DNA of 19,998 nt, taken from Chloroflexota bacterium. GTDB lineage: Bacteria > Chloroflexota > Anaerolineae > B4-G1 > SLSP01. The notes beneath the pieces are model-generated. The model searched no databases and was not told the DNA's origin. It saw only the letters and a list, made by a program, of their open reading frames with translations. Position numbers and translations under genes: made by a program. The DNA lies in NCBI GenBank assembly GCA_012798275.1, contig JAAZNO010000543.1, forward strand, positions 1 to 19,998, given 5' to 3'. This document shows, piece by piece, positions 6,246 through 13,755 of the stretch (position 1 is its first letter; every line of letters begins with the position of its first letter).

Positions 6246-7456
6246 AGCTGGCGTTTGTGGGTCCCTGGCCTCCCCAGCCTACGGGCATTGCTGATTACGA
6301 CTATGCCCTGCTGCCGGCGTTGCGACCGTACTTTGAGGAGCTCGTTGTGGTGACAGACGCTGACGTCCCTCTCGAGCTTCCGCCGGCTCTCGTCGATGCG
6401 ATCTGTCCTCCCTCGGCGTTCGAACACTGGGGGATCGGCCGGATCGTTCCGCTGTATGCGATGGGGAATTCCATCCGCTACCACGAGACAGCTTACACGC
6501 TGCTGCGGCGCTTTCCCGGTATCACGATGCTGCATGATGGGAATCTGCTACCATTCGTGCACGCGCGCACGCTGAGTCGTGGTCTCGTGGCGGATTATGT
6601 GCGGGAGCTCGGCTTCGCCCGGGGCCGCGAGGGGTGTCAACGGGCGTGGCATTCGTTGCGGACTGCGGAAGCGCTTGTGCCGGAGGAAGATCCCTTGCTT
6701 GAGCGCGTGGCGCGGGCCAGCCTGGGCCTCATCGTGCACAGCAATGACATGCGCCGGCGAGTCCTCCGGGCGTTTCCTCAGGCCCGTGTAGCAGTGATCC
6801 CCCACCTTGATGTAACGCCGCTGGATGCGACGCGCGAGTCGCCGATGGAGGCAAGGGCAGCGCTTGGCTTCAGTCCCAACGACTGCGTGGTGGGCGCCTT
6901 TGGTTTCATGGCCCCTAACAAGCGTCTGGCTTCGATTCTGGCAGCAATGCCGCCTCTACTTGCCGATTTTCCCGACCTGCGTCTGGTCTGTGTGGGTGAA
7001 GCGGTGGCAGGCTATGATGTCGAGCAGGAGATTGCAGCGCGGGGACTTGAAACGCGGGTGCGCCTGACCGGGTGGCTGCCTCTCGAGAGGCTACAGCAGT
7101 ATATCCAGGCGGTTGATATCGGCATCAATCTGCGCTACCCCACCTGGGGCGAGATGTCGGGGACACTGATTCGGTTGATGGCGGCGGGTAAGCCCGTCCT
7201 GGTCACGCAGGCGGGCTCGTTCAGCGAACTCCCCGACGAATCGGTCATCAAGATCCCCTACGATGCTGCCGTTGAGGTTGCCGAGCTGGTTCAGGCCCTT
7301 TCCGCTTTGCTGCAGGAACAGGCATTGCGCGAGCGGATCGGGGCGGCAGCGCGGCGGTATATCGTGGAGCAATGCACGCCGGCCGACATCGGGCGACAGG
7401 TCGCTGCCTTCGTAGAATTCGTCATCAGGGATGCTCATGCCGGCCTCCAGCCGTAA
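6242..7456 (+). CDS. GT4-family glycosyltransferase (GT-B fold)
   Basis: This 404-residue cytoplasmic enzyme starts with MKLAFVGPWPPQPTGIADY, the N-terminal glycine-rich nucleotide-fold segment of GT4 enzymes. It has a second Rossmann half with GAFGFMAPNKR (about 215-225) and the donor-site region YPTWGEMSGTLIRLMAAGKPVL (about 299-320, split by a loop). The acid pair of the usual E-x7-E motif is not complete: Glu in GEMSG is present, but the second position is not Glu. That GE-S-G variant is familiar in other GT4 enzymes, so I expect activity. It should add one sugar from a nucleotide donor to the growing glycan on the inner membrane face. The start is TTG 6242, overlapping the previous stop (TTGA), with GGGAG 7 nt upstream. 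It is probably translationally coupled to both neighbours. Confidence 0.85.
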   Translation: MKLAFVGPWPPQPTGIADYDYALLPALRPYFEELVVVTDADVPLELPPALVDAICPPSAFEHWGIGRIVPLYAMGNSIRYHETAYTLLRRFPGITMLHDGNLLPFVHARTLSRGLVADYVRELGFARGREGCQRAWHSLRTAEALVPEEDPLLERVARASLGLIVHSNDMRRRVLRAFPQARVAVIPHLDVTPLDATRESPMEARAALGFSPNDCVVGAFGFMAPNKRLASILAAMPPLLADFPDLRLVCVGEAVAGYDVEQEIAARGLETRVRLTGWLPLERLQQYIQAVDIGINLRYPTWGEMSGTLIRLMAAGKPVLVTQAGSFSELPDESVIKIPYDAAVEVAELVQALSALLQEQALRERIGAAARRYIVEQCTPADIGRQVAAFVEFVIRDAHAGLQP

Positions 7457-8948
7457 TTGGAAGGTCCTTGCACTGCTGATCCCGCTGGGTCTGGCGCTGT
7501 TGATCCAGGGGATCCTGATTGCGTCCGTTCACACTTTGGAGTACGACGAGGCGATCTTCATGGACGTCGCCCGCAACATTCAGCGTCTCGGCCTGCCGCT
7601 CCGGTCTATCGGCGAGACGGGGGTCTTCTTCTTCGATCACACGCCACTGTATGTGTTTTTCCTGAGCGGGTTGCGTGAGATATTTGGGGACAACGTGAGT
7701 CTGTTGCGGCTAGTAACAGTAACATTTGCCCTCGGTTCCGTTCTCCTGACGGCCCGACTCGTGCAACAGCGTAATGGGCTGGCAGCAGGCTTCCTCAGCG
7801 CCGTGCTGGTGGGCGTCAATTCTTTCTATGCGACCTATGGCTACTTCATCCGCATGGAAGTCCCCATGGTCTTCGCGCTGCTGGCGGCGGGATCCGCCGT
7901 GGCGCGCTGGGAGGATCGGCGACGGCAGTCTGATTTGTGGCTGGCAGGTGTGAACCTCGCGCTGGCGGTCTTGCTTAAGGAGATTGCCTTGCTCTTCTAT
8001 GCCGTTACTTTGCTCTATGTCGTGCTGCGAGCGCGGCGGGCACGTTCGTGGATCGCGGCAGGGGTGGCGCTTTCTTTGCCGACGTTCGTGGGGTTTGCCG
8101 CTTGGGCGCTGTTCGCGTGGACGCTCTCGCCTGATCAGTCCCGGGCGGTACTGGCACGGTGGGGAGCGGCGCTCCTTGGGGCCGGCGGCGATGCGGCGCG
8201 GATGGGCATTGGGGTGTTACCCTGGCTGAGGACGTTGGGTGGCGACGTATTAGGCTGGGGCACGATGTTGCTCCTGGCGGCCTGTGGGCTATGGGCCTGG
8301 CATACGCGCCGTTGCCCCCATCCAATTGCCGGCTTATGGGGTCTATATCTCGGTCTGGGCGTCGTTGCTTCGGTGTTTATGGGCCTGAAGGAACCTCGCT
8401 ATGTCATCGGTTTGATCCCCGCCGCTGCTGTGTTGATCGGGCTGCTGGGCGATTGGGAGGGTTTGCTCGCCTGGCTGCGCCGGGATGTCTGGCGAGTAGT
8501 TGGAGCGCTGCTCCTGGGCGCGCTGTTGCTGATCGATATCTCGCCGCTGCGCCTTCTGCCGCGAGAGACTGTGGGCTTGTCGCGTTGGTTGGATGCAGGC
8601 TTCGAATCGCGCGCCGTGCAAAACGATCGCTACTATGGGCCCTTGCAGGCGGCGGGAGAATATCTCGAAGCCCATACTGCTCCCGCGACGGTGATTGCGG
8701 TGGTGCACGAGGCTCCAGTGGTGGCGTATTACGCGGATCGCCCGTACTGGCTTCTGTACACCCTGCCCTTGCCGACGGTTCTTGACCTTCTCGGACGGTC
8801 TGAATATCTGGTGGTGGATCAGGTGCTTTTCATAGTCCAGACTGAGGCGGAGACAGCGGAGGTGTTGGTAACTATTGATGCTCAGTTTGACAAAGTGGAG
8901 ACGCTCAGCAATGCCTATCGTCAGGTAGCGATCTATCGGCATCGTTGA
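7437..8948 (+). CDS. GT-C fold membrane glycosyltransferase (PMT/ArnT-like), second copy
   Basis: This 503-residue multi-pass protein has a first helix at about 10-30 and then the loop LEYDEAIFMDVARN, with Asp37-Glu38 as the conserved GT-C acidic pair. HTPLY (68-72) corresponds to HPPLY in the paralogue at 2923. Further helices run to about residue 370, and a soluble C-terminal part of about 130 residues carries VIAVVHEAPVVAYYADRPYW. A polyprenyl-phosphate-sugar donor and an extracytoplasmic acceptor are expected for this fold. The gene overlaps the preceding GT4 gene by 20 nt. ATG 7437 is chosen because AGGG (7427-7430) is 6 nt upstream; ATG 7431 is also in frame but abuts that site. The next gene starts 3 nt after the stop. 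Confidence 0.8.
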   Translation: MPASSRNWKVLALLIPLGLALLIQGILIASVHTLEYDEAIFMDVARNIQRLGLPLRSIGETGVFFFDHTPLYVFFLSGLREIFGDNVSLLRLVTVTFALGSVLLTARLVQQRNGLAAGFLSAVLVGVNSFYATYGYFIRMEVPMVFALLAAGSAVARWEDRRRQSDLWLAGVNLALAVLLKEIALLFYAVTLLYVVLRARRARSWIAAGVALSLPTFVGFAAWALFAWTLSPDQSRAVLARWGAALLGAGGDAARMGIGVLPWLRTLGGDVLGWGTMLLLAACGLWAWHTRRCPHPIAGLWGLYLGLGVVASVFMGLKEPRYVIGLIPAAAVLIGLLGDWEGLLAWLRRDVWRVVGALLLGALLLIDISPLRLLPRETVGLSRWLDAGFESRAVQNDRYYGPLQAAGEYLEAHTAPATVIAVVHEAPVVAYYADRPYWLLYTLPLPTVLDLLGRSEYLVVDQVLFIVQTEAETAEVLVTIDAQFDKVETLSNAYRQVAIYRHR

Positions 8949-8951
8949 AGC

Positions 8952-10205
8952 GTGAAAAGTGTCATGCACATCATTCACGTGACTCATCGGGTCTGGCCCG
9001 TGGTGGGTGGGTCGGAGCATTACGTCTTCGAATTGGCTCGGCGTCAAGTCCTCGATGGACATTCGGTGATGATCCTCGCTACCGAGGCGGATGCGTTGGA
9101 GGCGCTGTGGGCTGTACGAGGACGGATGGTTGCGGGTGATGCGCCGACCGAGCGTGAGGGAGTCTCCCTTGTCCGCCTGCCGCTGCGCCATCTGCCGCTA
9201 GGGGAGGTGACGTTCCCTGCCCTGCGCCGGCTCATGTGGTTGCTGTCGCACATTTCGCCGCAGCTGGCGTTGCCGCTAACGCGCTACGTGCCATGGGTGC
9301 CAGCGCTGTCGGAGTGCCTTGCCGTGCTGCCTGCCGATCTCTATTTTGCCTGGAATTTGACGCTGGAAGGGTTGACAGCGGCGGTGGCCCGGGAAGCTGG
9401 CCGTCGTCGCGTGCCCTGGCTGGCCCTGCCGTTGCTGCACTTGGCGCGTCCCGCGTTCTACACCATGCCGCATCAATTGCGTCTGTTGCGCGGTGCTACG
9501 CGGATCTTGCCACAGACTGAGACGGAGCGACGGTATTTGCTGGATTGTGGTTTCGACCCTGAGCATATGTCAGTGCTCAGCCCCGGGGTCGAGAATGTCC
9601 CCCCCGCCGGTGTGGACGGGCAGCGTTTCCGTGCGCGACATGGGATCACTGCCCCGCTGGTGGCAACGTTTGGCGCTCTTGGTTACGATAAGGGCACGCT
9701 GCACTTACTCGAAGCGGCGCGCCGCTTGTGGAATGCAGGAATTCCTTTAGAATTGGCCCTTGTAGGGATGGCAGATCGCGCGGTGATCGAGGCGGTTGCG
9801 CGCCTACCTGGCGCCTGGAGCTGCTGGTGCCATTTGCTGGGGCAGGTTCCGGACGGCGAAAAATGGGATGCCCTGGCAGCGTCCGATATCGTGGTGTTGC
9901 CGTCGCGGACTGAGTCCTTTGGAATTGTGTTTCTCGAGGCATGGTTGTTGAAGAAGGCCGTGATCGGCGCTCGGGCGGGGGCGCTGGTCGACGTGGTGAG
10001 CGATGGCGAGGATGGGCTGCTGGTGTCTTTCGGCGATGTGGCTGGCCTGGCTGAGGGAATCCGGACGCTTCTTGCCGAGCCGGAGCGCGCGATGTGCCTG
10101 GGGGCGCGGGGCTACTTGAAGGTCCAAGAGCAGTTTACGTGGGAGCGGCAATATGCTCGTTTGCGCGAGATCGTCGCACAAGGGATGACGGAGTCGAAAC
10201 TATGA
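8952..10205 (+). CDS. GT4-family glycosyltransferase
   Basis: This 417-residue protein has two Rossmann halves. The N-terminus HIIHVTHRVWPVVGGSEHY is the classic GT4 acceptor-side glycine loop. ATFGALGYDKG (about 236-246) starts the second half, and SRTESFGIVFLEAW (about 319-332) contains the retaining E-x7-E motif, followed by a donor-binding GARAGALVDVV segment. It is expected to transfer a sugar from a nucleotide donor with retention on the cytoplasmic side. It starts at GTG 8952, 3 nt after the previous stop. An ATG at 8964 would shorten it by four residues, and no strong ribosome binding site decides between them. The stop overlaps the next start as ATGA. Sugar specificity is not readable. 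Confidence 0.85.
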   Translation: MKSVMHIIHVTHRVWPVVGGSEHYVFELARRQVLDGHSVMILATEADALEALWAVRGRMVAGDAPTEREGVSLVRLPLRHLPLGEVTFPALRRLMWLLSHISPQLALPLTRYVPWVPALSECLAVLPADLYFAWNLTLEGLTAAVAREAGRRRVPWLALPLLHLARPAFYTMPHQLRLLRGATRILPQTETERRYLLDCGFDPEHMSVLSPGVENVPPAGVDGQRFRARHGITAPLVATFGALGYDKGTLHLLEAARRLWNAGIPLELALVGMADRAVIEAVARLPGAWSCWCHLLGQVPDGEKWDALAASDIVVLPSRTESFGIVFLEAWLLKKAVIGARAGALVDVVSDGEDGLLVSFGDVAGLAEGIRTLLAEPERAMCLGARGYLKVQEQFTWERQYARLREIVAQGMTESKL

Positions 10206-10660
10206 GCTTTTTCAGCGTCCATGCTGATACTGGGGATGTAGAGGGTGTGTTGCACGCCGTTGCCGAAGGGCTGCGCCATTGGGAAGGGGGCGAGGCAATC
10301 TCGCTAGACCTTTCGTTTGTGCGCCGGCGGGAGGAGCAGCTCGTACAGCAGGCGCGTCAGCTGCGGCTGCAGGCGAACCTTGACGGCAATGCCATCATTC
10401 ATTCCACCCGCCCCAAAATAGGACCGTGGGTGATTCGCTTTCAGCACCTGGTTCGCCGGCTCACCTGGTGGTTTTTCGAGCCGATCTTGCAGCAGGTCCG
10501 GGCGTTCCAGCTCAATACCGCTCGGGTCGTCGAGGGTCTGGCGGAGGAGCAGGAGGCGCTGATGGCGGAAGTGCAACGTCTCGCACAGAGTGGCGGTTCT
10601 GAGCACGAGGCCAAGCTCCGGTCGCAGATTGAGTCGCAGCGCGGAGAGCATGGCGGCTGA
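10202..10660 (+). CDS. Small coiled-coil protein with SxRPxIG segment, paralogue of 5862-6245
   Basis: This 152-residue protein has an N-terminal ~65 residues of acidic and then Arg/Gln-rich helix. S-T-R-P-K-I-G (68-74) follows, leading into a hydrophobic/aromatic stretch (WVIRFQHLVRRLTWWFFEP, 76-94), then Q97-Q98 and a coiled coil to about 145. The central segment aligns with residues 17-52 of the other small protein with a single one-residue gap: S17/S68, P20/P71, G23/G74, W40/W90, P44/P94, Q48/Q98. It should sit at the membrane surface and make helical contacts with partners. Having two members in one operon suggests a heteromeric scaffold or two separately tethered enzymes. ATG 10202 is chosen: it overlaps the previous stop (ATGA) and has CGGAG 8 nt upstream. 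It overlaps the next gene by 11 nt. No known family name can be given with certainty. Confidence 0.75.
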   Translation: MSFFSVHADTGDVEGVLHAVAEGLRHWEGGEAISLDLSFVRRREEQLVQQARQLRLQANLDGNAIIHSTRPKIGPWVIRFQHLVRRLTWWFFEPILQQVRAFQLNTARVVEGLAEEQEALMAEVQRLAQSGGSEHEAKLRSQIESQRGEHGG

Positions 10661-12488
10661 AGTTACGCTGCTGATCCTCACCTGGAACGGTCTGGACTAC
10701 ACACGGGCCTGTTTGGAGTCCGTGCGTCAGCATACGGCTGTTGGCGCTGGCGTGGAGGTGCTTGTCGTCGACAACGGCAGCACCGATGGCACGGTCGCCT
10801 ATCTGCGCGGGCTTGACTGGGTGCGGGTGATCGAGAACGGCAGGAACCTTGGCTTTGTCCGGGGCAACAATGTTGGCATCCGCGCAATCCCTACAGGAGA
10901 TGTGGTGTTGTTAAACAACGACATCGTGATCCAGCAAGATGGGTGGTTGGAGGAGCTGCGGCGTGTGGCGTACTCTGCGGCGGATGTCGGAATCGTTGGC
11001 TGTCGCATGATCTTGCCTGACGGGCGGCTGTTGCATGCAGGGGCGTACATGCCGCTGGATTCCTTCTGGGGGCAGCAGATCGGCAGCCTGGAAAAGGATG
11101 TCAACCAGTATGCCTACGACCGCGAGGTCCAGGCGGTGACGGGGGCGTGCATGTACATCAAGCGTGCTGTCCTCGAGGCCATTGGTCCGTTGAACGAGGC
11201 GTTCTTCTCATACTTCGAAGACACAGATTACTGTCTGCTCGCTGCCGAAGCAGGGTTTCGTACGCTCTGTGCTGGCGGCGTGACCCTGGTGCATCACGAG
11301 AACGTCAGCACTAAGGTCAATAAGGCAAGCTTCTCGAAGATGTTCTACAAATCGCAGAGGACTTTTCGTAAGCGATGGGGGCGCAAGCTAATGAGCAAAT
11401 ACGAGACGCGGGTGCTCTGGCATTCCGAGGTAGGATCTCCTTCCGGCTATGCTGTCTCGTCGCGGGAGCTGATCTTGCAGCTCGACGCACTGGGGGTTGA
11501 CGTGCGGCTGGCATACCTCTACGGCACGGATTGGATGGATACCCAGCAAGACGACCATCGGATTGCTGCGATGCGGCAGCGCCCGAAAGATTTGAGCCTG
11601 CCGCAGGTCGTGTATGCGCCCGGTGAGCTCTTCATCAAGAACAGTGGCCGCTATCGGATCGGTTACACAATGCTGGAAGTGAATGGCATCCCTGCGGATT
11701 GGGTGCAGCTGTGCAACGCGCTCGACGAGGTTTGGGTGCCAAGCACGTTTAACGCGGAGACTTTCCGGGCCAGCGGCGTGACCAGCCCCATTTATGTAAT
11801 GCCGTTGGGTGTGAACGCCGACTACTTCAACCCGCGTATCCGCGCTTTTCGGGCCTCCCTGCGTTACACGTTCCTTTCGGTTTTTGAGTGGGGGGAGCGC
11901 AAGGCGCCCGAGATTTTGCTCCGGGCGTATGCCCGGGCCTTCAAAGCGGAGGATGATGTTTTATTGATTCTCAAGGTCTTTAATCGTGATCCCAGTGTAG
12001 ATGTGAAGGCGCAAATTGCCGCATTGGATCTGCCGCCTGGGGGCGCGCCTGTCGCTCTATTGTATAATCAGGAGATCCCCGCTCACCAGCTCGGCAGTCT
12101 GTATCGTTCGGTGGATTGCTTCGTGCTTCCTACGCGGGGTGAGGGGTGGGGAATGCCAATCCTTGAAGCAATGGCCTGTGGTGTGCCCGTCATCGCCACG
12201 GCGTGGAGTGCACCGACCGATTTCATGAACGAGGCGAATGCCTATCCCCTGCAGGTGAAGAAGCTGATCCCTGCGAAAGCCAAATGCCCTTACTACACGG
12301 GATTCTGTTGGGCCGAGGCTGACGAAGACCATTTGGTGCAGCTCATGCGGCATGTCTACGGGCATCGCGAAGAAGCTGCGGGAAAGGGGCAGCGGGCTGC
12401 GCGAGAGGCTCTCGAACAGTGGACCTGGCGTCACGCAGCGGAGAAGATCAAGGCGCGGTTGTTGCAGATCGATCGGGAGCGAGCGTAG
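10650..12488 (+). CDS. Bifunctional GT2-GT4 glycosyltransferase fusion
   Basis: This 612-residue protein has two enzyme modules. Residues ~1-240 are a GT2 (rhamnosyltransferase-like GT-A) domain: LILTWNG at 8-14, VVDNGSTDGT (39-48), NND (89-91) as the metal-binding region, and EDTDYC (190-195) as the catalytic-base region. Residues ~255-600 are a GT4 GT-B domain: HSEVGSPSGYA at its N-terminal loop, YVMPLGVNADYFNP, LSVFEWGERKAPE, and a retaining E-x7-E in GEGWGMPILEAMACG (about 497-511). One chain therefore probably adds two sugars in order, one by inversion and one by retention, defining part of a repeat unit. ATG 10650 is the likely start; longer in-frame starts would add residues unrelated to GT2. 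Five nt separate its stop from the next gene start. Confidence 0.85.
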   Translation: MAAEVTLLILTWNGLDYTRACLESVRQHTAVGAGVEVLVVDNGSTDGTVAYLRGLDWVRVIENGRNLGFVRGNNVGIRAIPTGDVVLLNNDIVIQQDGWLEELRRVAYSAADVGIVGCRMILPDGRLLHAGAYMPLDSFWGQQIGSLEKDVNQYAYDREVQAVTGACMYIKRAVLEAIGPLNEAFFSYFEDTDYCLLAAEAGFRTLCAGGVTLVHHENVSTKVNKASFSKMFYKSQRTFRKRWGRKLMSKYETRVLWHSEVGSPSGYAVSSRELILQLDALGVDVRLAYLYGTDWMDTQQDDHRIAAMRQRPKDLSLPQVVYAPGELFIKNSGRYRIGYTMLEVNGIPADWVQLCNALDEVWVPSTFNAETFRASGVTSPIYVMPLGVNADYFNPRIRAFRASLRYTFLSVFEWGERKAPEILLRAYARAFKAEDDVLLILKVFNRDPSVDVKAQIAALDLPPGGAPVALLYNQEIPAHQLGSLYRSVDCFVLPTRGEGWGMPILEAMACGVPVIATAWSAPTDFMNEANAYPLQVKKLIPAKAKCPYYTGFCWAEADEDHLVQLMRHVYGHREEAAGKGQRAAREALEQWTWRHAAEKIKARLLQIDRERA

Positions 12489-12492
12489 ATTC

Positions 12493-13755
12493 ATGCGTAT
12501 TGGATTTGACATTACTACGCTGTATGTCGCGACGGGGGGCGTCTTCTGGCAGAACTTTAATCTGGTCAAGGCGCTGTTGGCGGTGGACCATGATGATGAG
12601 TTCTTGCTGCTGGATTATTATCCTATCCATGGCGGCTGGCTCAAGCGCCCAGAAGTCGCGACGCTGACCTCCCCCAACAGCACGATGGTCCATAGCCGGG
12701 GATTCCGGCACTACCGCCTGTCGCGATGGCAACCTGTCCAGCGTCCCTTCCTGAAAGACGTAGCTGCTGCCGTTGACCGTTTGCTTTACAAGCCACTATC
12801 GTTGGTCGCGACGCGGGTCATGCGCTTGAAGTTGGAGTCCGTCCTGGCGGGGGTGGAGGTGTTCCATTCCTCGGACGTGTTGCTGTGGAGACAGCCCGGA
12901 GCGGTGAACATCTGTACCCTGCACGATCTGACGCCCTTGCTCTTTCCGGAGTTGCACACGGCGGAAAACCAGGCGCTCCACAAAGAAAAATTCCGTTTCG
13001 CTCAGGAACGGGCCGATGTGATTATCGCGGTGTCGGAAGCGACCAAGCGAGATATCGTGGCACACCTGGGGATTGCGCCGGAGCGGGTGCAGGTCGTGTA
13101 CAACGGCGTGAGTTCGGAGTTTCATCCGATCGAGGATCACGCGTATCTCGAGGAGGTGCTGAGGGCGCAGGAACTGACGCCGCAGGGCTACCTGTTGTAC
13201 GTTGGCACTATCGAGCCGCGCAAGAACCTTGTGCGGTTGGTCGAAGCCTATGCGCGACTACGCATGCTGATTCCCGCCCCCGTGCCGCAGCTGGCGTTGG
13301 TCGGGCCCACTGGCTGGTACTTCGAGGATGTATTCGCGACAGTGAAGGCGCTTGGGCTCGAGGAGGCTGTGAGGGTCGTAGGGCAGGTCCCGGCGGAGAT
13401 CCTGCCGGCGCTGTACAATGGTGCGTTGCTGTTCGTGTATCCCTCGCTCTACGAAGGGTTCGGTTTGCCGCCGCTCGAGGCTATGGCGTGCGGCACACCA
13501 GTGGTCACTTCGAACGTGTCTTCGTTACCGGAAGTGGTGGGGGATGCAGGTGTTATGGTGTCGCCCACGGATACGCTGGCGCTCGCTGAAGCGTTGGCGG
13601 CATTGATCCTCGATGCGGAGCGCCGCGAGACCCTGCGGCAGGCAGGGCTGGCGCAGGCGTCGCGGTTCTCGTGGGAGCGGGCCGCGCGTCAGACCCTCGA
13701 GGTGTATCACACCGCGCTGCATCCGGCGGATCCTATGATGGGATGGGGGGCGTGA
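12493..13755 (+). CDS. GT4-family glycosyltransferase (mannosyltransferase-like)
   Basis: This 420-residue protein has [10 protein letters not shown] and a glycine pair at its N-terminal loop, and [16 protein letters not shown] (about 137-152), typical of WbdB/MtfB-like mannosyl or related transferases. [12 protein letters not shown] follows, then [25 protein letters not shown] (about 235-247) starting the donor half, and [19 protein letters not shown] (about 320-338) with a complete E-x7-E motif. It should be a retaining, nucleotide-sugar-dependent cytoplasmic enzyme. Mannose is only a guess from overall resemblance. ATG 12493 follows the previous stop by 4 nt; frames extending further upstream are overlap with the previous gene. 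The stop TGA shares one base with the next ATG. Confidence 0.88.
   Translation: MRIGFDITTLYVATGGVFWQNFNLVKALLAVDHDDEFLLLDYYPIHGGWLKRPEVATLTSPNSTMVHSRGFRHYRLSRWQPVQRPFLKDVAAAVDRLLYKPLSLVATRVMRLKLESVLAGVEVFHSSDVLLWRQPGAVNICTLHDLTPLLFPELHTAENQALHKEKFRFAQERADVIIAVSEATKRDIVAHLGIAPERVQVVYNGVSSEFHPIEDHAYLEEVLRAQELTPQGYLLYVGTIEPRKNLVRLVEAYARLRMLIPAPVPQLALVGPTGWYFEDVFATVKALGLEEAVRVVGQVPAEILPALYNGALLFVYPSLYEGFGLPPLEAMACGTPVVTSNVSSLPEVVGDAGVMVSPTDTLALAEALAALILDAERRETLRQAGLAQASRFSWERAARQTLEVYHTALHPADPMMGWGA

Noticed and set aside
8343..9191. 282-codon minus-strand frame
   Set aside because: It lies antisense to the end of a GT-C gene and the start of a GT4 gene, both with clear motifs. Its product is Arg/Gln/His-rich, as expected from a high-GC shadow frame.
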